A DNA stretch of 5,010 bases from Spirochaetaceae bacterium (GTDB lineage Bacteria; Spirochaetota; Spirochaetia; Treponematales; Breznakiellaceae), in assembly GCA_031279895.1 (NCBI GenBank), contig JAITHR010000004.1:1-5010 (forward strand), written 5' to 3'. Positions 1 through 4,832 of the stretch are shown here, piece after piece; position 1 is the first letter of the stretch; the number at the start of each line of letters is the position of its first letter. The position numbers and the translations under genes were made by a program. The notes under the pieces were generated by a model. It saw nothing but the letters and a program-made list of their open reading frames with translations. It was not told the DNA's origin and did no database searches.

Positions 1-1
1 G

Positions 2-30
2 TTGCGTTTTTTGGGGGGATGTGTTACGCT
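2..30 (+). promoter_or_regulatory. Possible weak sigma70-type promoter for the tRNA gene
   Basis: TTGCGT at 2-7 and TACGCT at 25-30 are separated by 17 bp and lie just before the tRNA 5' end at 41. Each hexamer matches the consensus only partly (TTGACA and TATAAT), so this is a spacing-based guess. The real promoter could lie before the window. Confidence 0.2.
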
Positions 31-40
31 GTTTTGAAAG

Positions 41-114
41 GCGATACTAGCTCATCAGGATAGAGCAGCTGCCTTCTAAGCAGCAGGTAGGGGGTTCGAG
101 TCCCTCGTGTCGCA
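41..114 (+). tRNA. tRNA-Arg, anticodon UCU
   Basis: A full cloverleaf can be drawn by hand. The acceptor stem GCGATAC (41-47) pairs with GTGTCGC (107-113), with one T-G pair. The D stem is GCTC (50-53) with GAGC (63-66). The anticodon stem GCTGC (68-72) pairs with GCAGC (80-84) around the loop CTTCTAA, giving anticodon TCT (75-77), which reads AGA and AGG. The T stem is 90-94 with 102-106 around the loop TTCGAGT. The discriminator base is A114. The bases that follow are AAA, so the CCA end is not encoded and must be added by tRNA nucleotidyltransferase. Arg(UCU) reads codons that look uncommon in the GC-rich genes here. Confidence 0.95.
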
Positions 115-172
115 AAAGCCGGACCGCGCCAAAGCGGTATACATGAACCGCGAAAGAGAGTATAACCTATCC

Positions 173-1519
173 ATGAAGCGTCTGTTGAAGCATCCAAACC
201 GCCTGTCCGTAAAGCGCCGCGTACTGCGAAACCTGTGGGTCGGCGCGGCCCTTCTGCTCCTTGCGCCGCTTGGTGCCGCGGAGGAGCGCGATGAAGAGGG
301 CGCCGGAGCCCGGGGGGAGCGTCTTACCCTCAAAATAGCCGTTCTTGGCCCGGGGGACCAGCTTTATTTCTGGTGGGGGCATATTGCCCTTATCATCGAG
401 GATGAGGCTGCGGGCAGCGCTCTTTTCTATGATTACGGGGTGTTTTCGTTTGAAAACGAAAACTTTTTCACGAACTTCGCCTTGGGACGCCTTCTCTACA
501 GCTGCCGCGCATCCCCGGCGGGCGCGAGTCTGTACGGGTACGTGGCAACCAATCGGGACGTTACGGTCTATACTTTGGATATTGCGCCGGAAAAGCGGGA
601 GGAAATCCGGCGTTTTGCCGAGAAGAACGTCCTGCCGGAAAACCGCGATTACTATTACCACCATTTTCGGGATAACTGCGCCACCCGTATTCGGGATATT
701 ATTGACCGTGCGGTGGACGGCCAGTTCAAGGAACGCTTCGGCGGGGCGCCCGGGCGCTATACCCTGCGCCAGCACGTCCGCCGGCATACCTGGTTTTCCC
801 CGTTTGCGGACTGGCTCCTCAACTTCCTTATGGGCCAGGACATCGACACCCCCCTTACCGTGTGGGAGGAGATGTTCCTCCCCTCTGAAATCGGCAGGCG
901 GATAGAAGACTTCCGGTACCTTGACCCCGCCGGAATCGAGCGCTCCCTGGTCAAAAGCCGCGATACGGTCTATACGGCCCGAAACAGGCCCGCGGTGCTG
1001 GAGGTTCCCCCTAGGCAGTGGCTGCGGGCGCTTCCCGTGGGGCTGGGTATTGCCGGCTTTTTTACGGGCCTCTCCCGCCTGTTCCGAAACGGGAGGCGCC
1101 CGGCACTCTATCGGGCGATTTTCGGGTGGAGCAACGCCCTCCTCGGTCTTTTTTTCGGGCTTGCCGGCGCGACGCTTTTCTTTATGACCTTTTTTACCAA
1201 CCATGACTACACCTACCACAACAGCAATATCCTCTTTATAAATCCCCTCCTTCTGGCGGCGTTTCCCCTCGGCGTTATCTACGCGGCAAGCGCCGACGGG
1301 AAACGGCGTCTTTTTGCCGCGCAGATACTGCGCTCGCTCTGGACGTACACGTTTTTTGGGTGTATCCTATCTATAGTCATTACATTGTTTCATGGTTTTC
1401 ACCAGCAAAACCAGGTAACACAGGCTTTGGTTATTCCGTTTGCCCTGACTTTGAGCTTTATTCCCCGTTGGATACGGGCGTTTCAAAAGCGGGACGCGGG
1501 CGCCCGGGCCGGTCATTAA
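173..1519 (+). CDS. DUF4105 (Lnb N-terminal periplasmic domain) protein with C-terminal membrane domain
   Basis: The product is 448 residues. A basic N-terminus followed by a hydrophobic stretch (about 19-36, WVGAALLLLAPLGAA) looks like a signal peptide or anchor. Residues about 50-260 match the DUF4105 family (Lnb N-terminal, NlpC/P60-like fold): WWGHIAL with His70, FYDYGVFSF at 85-93, and HFRDNCATRIRD with Cys169. His70 and Cys169 are the likely catalytic pair. After residue 280 come about four predicted membrane helices (about 285-303, 316-341, 353-371, 389-406, possibly another at 417-431), with the NHDYTYHNSN loop and NPLLL motif typical of the family. It is probably an envelope enzyme of unknown substrate, a cysteine amidase or peptidase by analogy. 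ATG173 is preferred because it begins the signal peptide and has AGAGAG at 155-160. ATG143 is possible. A start at GTG107 would overlap the tRNA. It heads a likely operon, ending 28 bp before the receiver gene. Confidence 0.88.
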   Translation: MKRLLKHPNRLSVKRRVLRNLWVGAALLLLAPLGAAEERDEEGAGARGERLTLKIAVLGPGDQLYFWWGHIALIIEDEAAGSALFYDYGVFSFENENFFTNFALGRLLYSCRASPAGASLYGYVATNRDVTVYTLDIAPEKREEIRRFAEKNVLPENRDYYYHHFRDNCATRIRDIIDRAVDGQFKERFGGAPGRYTLRQHVRRHTWFSPFADWLLNFLMGQDIDTPLTVWEEMFLPSEIGRRIEDFRYLDPAGIERSLVKSRDTVYTARNRPAVLEVPPRQWLRALPVGLGIAGFFTGLSRLFRNGRRPALYRAIFGWSNALLGLFFGLAGATLFFMTFFTNHDYTYHNSNILFINPLLLAAFPLGVIYAASADGKRRLFAAQILRSLWTYTFFGCILSIVITLFHGFHQQNQVTQALVIPFALTLSFIPRWIRAFQKRDAGARAGH

Positions 1520-1547
1520 CAATACAATGGAGGCGTAAGGAGCAGCA

Positions 1548-1913
1548 ATGAAAAAAATTATTCATTTGGATAACAGTGATTTTTTCAGAAAGATTGTGAA
1601 AACTTTTCTCAGCGAACAGGGATTTCTGGTGGAGAGTTTCCGGCACGGGTCGGACGCGCTTAACGCGCTTAACGAGGGGGACGTGGGACTGGTGGTTACG
1701 GGCCTTTCGTTTTCCGACATGGAAGGCTCGGACTTCATTCAGCGCGCCGTGGGCTTTCCCCATAATATCCCGATTATCGCGCTTACCTCCACGCAGGATA
1801 CGGATACCGAACAGGCTCTTTACAAAATGGGGATAAAAGCGTTTGTCCTTAAATCCGGCACCTGGCAGGAACAGCTTATGCCGCTCGTGATGCAATACTT
1901 CAGCGCCGATTAA
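1548..1913 (+). CDS. Stand-alone receiver (CheY-like) domain protein lacking the phospho-acceptor Asp
   Basis: The product is 121 residues, one receiver domain with no output domain. Seen directly: the beta1 acidic patch is IIHLDNSDFFRKIV (Asp8, with Asn9 where a second acidic residue is usual). Beta3 is GLVVTGLSFSDMEG, which aligns to the usual DLVITDLxMPxMDG, so Gly52 (GGC at 1701-1703) stands where the phosphorylated Asp belongs and Ser56 replaces the usual Pro. The conserved Thr (Thr80 in IIALTS) and Lys (Lys102 in FVLKSG) remain, though the Pro that normally follows the Lys is Ser. The fold is expected to be kept but Asp phosphorylation lost, as in pseudo-receivers. A strong AAGGAG (1537-1542) lies 5 nt before the ATG. 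It sits 28 bp after the DUF4105 gene and 3 bp before tyrS. Its function is unknown; regulation by protein contact rather than phosphotransfer is an inference. Confidence 0.88.
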   Translation: MKKIIHLDNSDFFRKIVKTFLSEQGFLVESFRHGSDALNALNEGDVGLVVTGLSFSDMEGSDFIQRAVGFPHNIPIIALTSTQDTDTEQALYKMGIKAFVLKSGTWQEQLMPLVMQYFSAD

Positions 1914-1916
1914 CCG

Positions 1917-3197
1917 ATGAACAGCGCGCTCGAAAATCTTACCTATCGGGGCTTTTTCAAACAGTGTACCGACACCGCGGGGCTTTCCCGTCTTATGGAC
2001 AGGGAGCCGGTTACGTTTTACGTGGGATGCGATCCCACGGGACCGAGCCTGCACATCGGACACATGGTTCCCTTTTTCGCCTTCCGCCACCTGCGGGACG
2101 CGGGACACCGGGGCATCGCCCTTATCGGCGGGGGAACCGCCCGTATCGGGGACCCGTCCGGTAAAACCGAGACCCGCCGGCTCCTTAGTTATGAAAACCT
2201 TGACCGGAACGCCGACGCTATCGCGGCGCAGCTTGACCGGTTTCTTGGGTTTGACGGGGAACGGGCGCGAAAGGAGAACAACAAAGACTGGCTTGCGGAC
2301 CTCAATTATCTTGATTTTCTGCGGGAAATCGGGAGCCACTTTTCCGTGAACCGTATGCTTGGGTTCGAGGCGTACAAGCAGCGCCTGGAAACCGGACTTT
2401 CTTTCATCGAGTTTAACTACCAGCTCTTACAGAGCTACGATTTTCTGGAACTGTACCGGAGGCGCGGGTGCCGCCTCCAGATCGGCGGGGACGACCAGTG
2501 GGGCAACATCGTATCGGGCCATGAACTTATCCGCCGCGTGGAAGGGGCGGAGGTTTTCGGCGTAACGTTTCCGCTGGTAACGACCGCCGACGGCAAGAAG
2601 ATGGGCAAGACCGAAAAGGGCGCCCTGTTTCTTGACCCCGCGGCCACCACGCCTTACGAGTTTTTCCAGTATTGGCGGAACGTGCGGGACTCGGATACCC
2701 GAAGGTTCCTCCTTATGTTCACGTTTCTCCCTATCGAAGCGTGCGAGTCCCTGACGGCGCCGGGGAAAGATCCCAACGCTGCCAAAGAGCGGCTGGCCTG
2801 GGAGGTTACGGCGCTTATTCACGGGACTGCTGCGGCGGACGCGGCGCTTGGGGGCGCGAAAGCCGCGTTCGGCGGGGAAGGCGGGGACGCGGGCGCCATG
2901 CCGCAGGCGGCGCTGGCAAAAGCGGCGTTTATCGCGGGATACCCTGTGGTTGACCTCTTTGTTGACGCCGGGCTTGTTTCGAGCAAGAGCGAGGGGCGCC
3001 GGCTTGTCCAGCAGGGCGGGGCCTTTGTGTCCGGCGCCGGCGGCGCGGAGATCGCGGCAGTTACCGACGTCTCCGGCGTCATAGGGGCTGACCGGCTTTC
3101 AGCCAACGGGGAACTCGTCCTGCGGGCCGGCAAAAAGCGGTACTGCCGCGTCATAACCGCCGCCGCCAGCGCCGCCGGCAGCGCCGGAGGCATATAA
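1917..3197 (+). CDS. tyrS: Tyrosyl-tRNA synthetase
   Basis: This class I aminoacyl-tRNA synthetase charges tRNA-Tyr with tyrosine in the cytoplasm. It is 426 residues, close to the usual bacterial length. Motifs in order: FYVGCDPTGPSLHIGHM with the HIGH signature at 46-49; GGGTARIGDPSGKTETR at about 71-87; the tyrosine pocket FNYQLLQSYDF (166-176) and QIGGDDQWGNI (188-198); and KMGKT at 228-232, the KMSKS equivalent of the KFGKT type. A C-terminal S4 RNA-binding domain spans about 340-412 (DLFVDAGLVSSKSEGRRL). The last 15 residues are an Ala/Ser/Gly-rich tail beyond the S4 domain, and its final codons plus stop lie in an inverted-repeat arm (3189-3203). The start is only 3 bp after the receiver stop, with no clear Shine-Dalgarno, so translational coupling is likely. 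No T-box leader is visible directly upstream. Confidence 0.97.
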   Translation: MNSALENLTYRGFFKQCTDTAGLSRLMDREPVTFYVGCDPTGPSLHIGHMVPFFAFRHLRDAGHRGIALIGGGTARIGDPSGKTETRRLLSYENLDRNADAIAAQLDRFLGFDGERARKENNKDWLADLNYLDFLREIGSHFSVNRMLGFEAYKQRLETGLSFIEFNYQLLQSYDFLELYRRRGCRLQIGGDDQWGNIVSGHELIRRVEGAEVFGVTFPLVTTADGKKMGKTEKGALFLDPAATTPYEFFQYWRNVRDSDTRRFLLMFTFLPIEACESLTAPGKDPNAAKERLAWEVTALIHGTAAADAALGGAKAAFGGEGGDAGAMPQAALAKAAFIAGYPVVDLFVDAGLVSSKSEGRRLVQQGGAFVSGAGGAEIAAVTDVSGVIGADRLSANGELVLRAGKKRYCRVITAAASAAGSAGGI

Positions 3198-3276
3198 GCT
3201 TCCAGCGGAGCGGCTCACAGCCGGACCGTCAGCTGACAGTCGTTGTTCGGGGCGCGGCGCAGGAAGCTTATGTGCC
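3189..3276. repeat. 88-bp segment bounded by 15-bp inverted repeats (MITE-like or large hairpin)
   Basis: GGCATATAAGCTTCC (3189-3203) is the reverse complement of GGAAGCTTATGTGCC (3262-3276) except for one position, which would be a G-T pair. After one mismatch, three more pairs continue inward (3205-3207 with 3258-3260). The left arm contains the last two tyrS codons and its TAA stop. Inside are the small hairpin CGGCTCACAGCCG (3211-3223) and the palindrome GTCAGCTGAC (3228-3237). It could act in RNA as a 3' end structure for the tyrS operon, although no T-run follows, or be a small mobile-element remnant. No target-site duplication was identified. Confidence 0.6.
3226..3272 (+). repeat. 47-bp direct repeat, copy A
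   Basis: It matches copy B (3357-3403) with a single mismatch (G at 3250, T at 3381), at a 131-bp offset. It begins with CCGTCAGCTGACAG, which contains the perfect palindrome GTCAGCTGAC, and ends with CAGGAAGCTTATG. That end has AGGA 5 nt before an ATG (3270). The ATG opens a 25-codon frame ending at TGA 3345-3347, with no recognisable product. Confidence 0.85.
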
Positions 3277-3308
3277 GCCCGCCGCCGGCGGGTTCGGGGC
3301 GCATAGCA

Positions 3309-3338
3309 GGAAGCTTATGGAACCGTCGGAGACGGCGG
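3309..3338 (+). repeat. 30-bp direct repeat, copy C
   Basis: This is identical to 3989-4018. It starts with the GGAAGCTTATG core and extends through GAACCGTCGGAGACGGCGG. Upstream, GTTCGGGGCGC (3292-3302) resembles the middle of the 47-bp repeat, so this is a truncated relative nested between copies A and B. Its ATG (3317) opens a 16-codon frame, beginning MEPSETAERL, that stops at TGA 3365-3367 inside copy B. Confidence 0.8.
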
Positions 3339-3356
3339 AGCGGCTGAAAGTACGCG

Positions 3357-3403
3357 CCGTCAGCTGACAGTCGTTGTTCGTGGCGCGGCGCAGGAAGCTT
3401 ATG
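3357..3403 (+). repeat. 47-bp direct repeat, copy B
   Basis: This is the second copy of the 47-bp repeat (see 3226-3272). Similarity to copies C and D continues past the ATG: ATGGAACAGCCGGAGGCTGC resembles ATGGAACCGTCGGAGACGGC. The ATG at 3401 is in frame with the downstream ATC-hydrolase gene, so this repeat offers that gene an alternative start with its own AGGAAG (3392-3397), adding 18 residues. Confidence 0.85.
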
Positions 3404-3439
3404 GAACAGCCGGAGGCTGCGGAGGCGGGGCGCAGAAAA

Positions 3440-3445
3440 AAGGAG
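3440..3445 (+). promoter_or_regulatory. Ribosome binding site that decides the ATC-hydrolase start
   Basis: AAGGAG lies 9 nt before ATG 3455 and follows an A-rich run. This favours 3455 over the repeat-borne ATG at 3401, which has only AGGAAG very close to it. Confidence 0.65.
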
Positions 3446-3454
3446 CATAACGCA

Positions 3455-3976
3455 ATGAAAGAAAAAGAACCGGTCAAAGGGCAGTGTCCCGCCGGATCCC
3501 CTACGGACGTGAACCGGATGCAGATTGAACACCGGGCGCTCTGGCTGGGGCTTATCTATGACGAGCTGGTGAAATCCGGCATTGACGCGGAGGCGTGTAT
3601 ACGCCGGGCCATACGGCGGTGCGGAACCATGCACGGCGCGGCGTTTAAGGCGCAGTGTCCGAACATGGAGGAGTTCCGGCGTGTTTTCCTGCGGGATCTC
3701 AGCGTGAACACCTTCGAGATGCGCCCGCTCGACTCCGGCGCCGACGCGCTTACGGTGGATTTCCGGTACTGTCCGCTGGTTGAGGCGTGGAAGAAGATGG
3801 GGTTTGACGGCAAAACCCGCGAACTGCTCTGCGATATGGCAATGGAAGGGGACAGGGGGATTGCGGAGGCCATGGGTTTTACGCTGGAACTTACCGAAAC
3901 CATTGCTCAGGGCCACCCCTCCTGTACACTCCGCTTCTCCGCCAGCGCCAGCTCACAGCGGTCGCCGACTGCTTAG
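3455..3976 (+). CDS. L-2-amino-thiazoline-4-carboxylic acid (ATC) hydrolase family protein
   Basis: The 173-residue product is recognised from the family pattern: IEHRALWLGLIYDEL (24-38, with the EHR motif), RRAIRRCGTMHGAAF (50-64), FRYCPLVEAWKKMGF (103-117, with the conserved Cys106-Pro), then DRGIAEAMGFTLELTETIAQ (133-152) and GHPSCTLRF (153-161, with His154 and Cys157). The founding family member opens the thiazoline ring of ATC on the route to L-cysteine. Most relatives in anaerobes have no proven substrate, so the real reaction here is open. No signal peptide is seen, so it is probably cytoplasmic. The last 12 residues (SASASSQRSPTA) are low-complexity and lie in sequence resembling the flanking repeats, so the tail may be repeat-derived. 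The start at 3455 is chosen on the AAGGAG; 3401 in frame is the alternative (191 residues). No partner gene for cysteine metabolism is adjacent. Confidence 0.82.
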   Translation: MKEKEPVKGQCPAGSPTDVNRMQIEHRALWLGLIYDELVKSGIDAEACIRRAIRRCGTMHGAAFKAQCPNMEEFRRVFLRDLSVNTFEMRPLDSGADALTVDFRYCPLVEAWKKMGFDGKTRELLCDMAMEGDRGIAEAMGFTLELTETIAQGHPSCTLRFSASASSQRSPTA

Positions 3977-3988
3977 AGGCGCGGGGCG

Positions 3989-4018
3989 GGAAGCTTATGG
4001 AACCGTCGGAGACGGCGG
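3989..4018 (+). repeat. 30-bp direct repeat, copy D
   Basis: This is an exact match to 3309-3338. It lies between the ATC-hydrolase stop and the NUDIX start. The preceding bases 3951-3988 (AGCTCACAGC, then GGCGCGGGGC) look like a decayed version of the 47-bp repeat. Its ATG at 3997 opens a 26-codon frame (ending TGA 4075-4077) that overlaps the NUDIX start in another frame. Confidence 0.8.
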
Positions 4019-4030
4019 GTCGGAGGCGGT

Positions 4031-4582
4031 ATGTTTTGTTTTTGTCCTTCGTGCGCTTCGGCGCGCATAACGTTTGAATACGCCAAAGTATTCCGCTGCC
4101 CGGACTGCGGGTTCGTGTACTACCATAACGTGGCCGCCGCAACCGGCTGCGTCATCGCGGTCGGAAGCGCCGTCGCCCTCCTGGTCCGCGCCAAAGAACC
4201 GGCGCGGGGCAAACTCGACCTTCCGGGCGGCTTCGTAGATCCCGACGAAGACGCGATATCCTGCCTCCGTCGGGAATGTCGGGAAGAGATCGGCTGGGAC
4301 CCCGGGCCGAACCTCACCTTCCTCGCCTCGTTTCCCAACACCTACCCCTATAAGAACATCGTCTACAAGACCTGCGATTCCTATTTCACCGTCTCTGCGC
4401 CGGATCTCGACGAGTCCTGTTTCACCCTGGACCCGGAAGAAATAGCCGGCGTCCGTTTCATCAGGCCGGAACTCGTCAGGCCGGAAGACCTTGCCTTTGA
4501 TTCCACCAGAAAGGCGGTAGCGTTTTTCCTCCGCCCGCCAGCGGCGGGTGGCACAGCATGGCCGCCTGTTGCTTCAAAGTAG
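4031..4582 (+). CDS. NUDIX hydrolase with N-terminal zinc ribbon
   Basis: The product is 183 residues. The N-terminus carries two Cys pairs, CPSC (5-8) and CPDC (23-26), forming a probable zinc ribbon. The NUDIX box is complete: G67-x5-E73-x7-R81-E82-C-R-E85-E86-I-G88-W, with LPGGF (64-68) ahead of it. The box binds a divalent metal and supports hydrolysis of nucleoside diphosphates linked to another moiety. The layout recalls zinc-ribbon NUDIX proteins near the NADH-pyrophosphatase and ADP-ribose groups, but the NudC-type SQPWPFPxS motif is absent, so no substrate is claimed. GGAGG (4022-4026) lies 4 nt before the ATG. The gene starts 54 bp after the ATC-hydrolase stop, just after repeat copy D. 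The C-terminal part (about 168-183, RPPAAGGTAWPPVASK) covers a GC-rich hairpin motif and looks non-conserved. Confidence 0.9.
   Translation: MFCFCPSCASARITFEYAKVFRCPDCGFVYYHNVAAATGCVIAVGSAVALLVRAKEPARGKLDLPGGFVDPDEDAISCLRRECREEIGWDPGPNLTFLASFPNTYPYKNIVYKTCDSYFTVSAPDLDESCFTLDPEEIAGVRFIRPELVRPEDLAFDSTRKAVAFFLRPPAAGGTAWPPVASK
4531..4551 (+). repeat. GC-rich hairpin inside the NUDIX 3' end
   Basis: CCGCCCGCC-AGC-GGCGGGTGG can form a 9-bp stem (one G-T pair) with a 3-nt loop. The core CCCGCC/GGCGGG is the same as at 3278-3292 in the tyrS-ATC gap, suggesting a shared repeat family. It is not followed by a T-run, so a terminator role is weak. Confidence 0.5.
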
Positions 4583-4648
4583 TGCAACACCTTGTCCGGT
4601 TACTTCGCTGGTTGCTGCTTAGGCGCGGCTACGCTTCTCGCCCCGCCC
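4583..4648. other. Gap after the NUDIX gene, before the repeat arrays
   Basis: No gene is supported here. TGTTGC (4567-4572) and GCAACA (4584-4589) form a 6-bp stem over the NUDIX stop codon, without a T-run. CTGCTTAGGCGCGG (4614-4627) resembles CTGCTTAGAGGCGCGG at 3969-3984, and 4629-4646 read on the minus strand resembles the GCGGGGCGGGAAGCTTAT of copy D. These look like decayed pieces of the middle-region repeat family. Confidence 0.4.
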
Positions 4649-4824
4649 ACGTCTGTTTCCAAAGCGCAGACGAATGTCTCCGGCACAAAAACATTCATTT
4701 CCAACCCGCGCATGAATGTCTCCGGCACAAAAACATTCATTTCCAACCCGCGCATGAATGTCTCCGGCACAAAAACATTCATTTCCAACCCGCGCACGAA
4801 TCATTCCAACGCGGCCATGACTAT
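4649..4824. repeat. 42-bp tandem repeat array made of alternating inverted 8-nt arms, 21 bp apart
   Basis: Three 42-bp units (4670-4711, 4712-4753, 4754-4795) are identical except one base at 4671. Each is ATGAATGT, a 13-nt spacer (CTCCGGCACAAAA), ACATTCAT, and a second 13-nt spacer (TTCCAACCCGCGC). The arms are reverse complements of each other. Decayed arms continue at 4649 and, on the right, at 4796 and 4817, so nine arm positions fall at exact 21-bp steps. Every arm can pair with either neighbour, giving 8-bp stems with 13-nt loops in two exclusive registers. All frames stay open through the units because 42 is a multiple of 3: the minus strand reads MRGLEMNVFVPETF repeats and the plus strand HECLRHKNIHFQPA. 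Both are judged by-products of the repeat. Confidence 0.9.
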
Positions 4825-4832
4825 TCCTAACC

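Larger units (their letters stand above)
3198..3454. other. Repeat-mosaic intergenic region between tyrS and the ATC-hydrolase gene
   Basis: These 257 bp hold no convincing gene. They are almost wholly built of related repeat pieces: the right part of the 88-bp inverted-repeat segment, copies A, C and B, and GCGGAGCGGCT at both 3205-3215 and 3335-3345, which suggests an imperfect tandem unit of about 130 bp. CCCGCC-GCC-GGCGGG (3278-3292) is a 6-bp GC hairpin that recurs, with a changed loop, inside the NUDIX gene (4534-4548). No clear sigma70 promoter or T-tailed terminator was seen. Confidence 0.7.

Noticed and set aside
41..114. tRNA-Arg gene as an integration site for a mobile island
   Set aside because: No integrase and no repeated tRNA 3'-end fragment were found downstream in the window.
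123..138. ACCGC/GCGGT hairpin between the tRNA and the DUF4105 gene as a terminator
   Set aside because: It has only a 5-bp stem and is followed by ATACATG, not a T-run. It may be incidental.
107..172. N-terminal extension of the DUF4105 protein from GTG 107
   Set aside because: This start lies inside the tRNA acceptor stem and adds 22 residues before the signal peptide. ATG173 fits better.
167..1219. Long minus-strand open frame (350 codons) opposite the DUF4105 gene
   Set aside because: It has no recognisable domain and a Pro/Gly/Arg/Lys-rich composition typical of a GC-rich antisense shadow. The plus strand carries clear family motifs.
1458..2339. Minus-strand open frame (293 codons) across the receiver gene and the start of tyrS
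   Set aside because: It is a shadow of two well-supported plus-strand genes, with no motifs of its own.
3198..3240. Rho-independent terminator after tyrS
   Set aside because: Stems exist (CGGCTCACAGCCG and the 15-bp inverted repeat) but no T-run follows any of them.
3215..3916. Minus-strand open frame (233 codons) opposite the ATC-hydrolase gene
   Set aside because: It reads through the repeats, and its internal similarity comes from the DNA repeats. The plus-strand protein matches a known family.
4670..4795. CRISPR array
   Set aside because: The whole 42-bp unit including both spacers is identical between copies, so there are no unique spacers. No cas genes are present in the window.
4600..4797. 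Minus-strand small protein of MRGLEMNVFVPETF repeats
   Set aside because: The frame stays open because 42 bp is a multiple of 3. There is no start context, and the plus strand is equally open. It is treated as a repeat by-product, though translation cannot be excluded.
4558..4830. Plus-strand open frame of HECLRHKNIHFQPA repeats
   Set aside because: It starts inside the NUDIX 3' end, has no clear ribosome binding site, and consists of low-complexity sequence plus the array.
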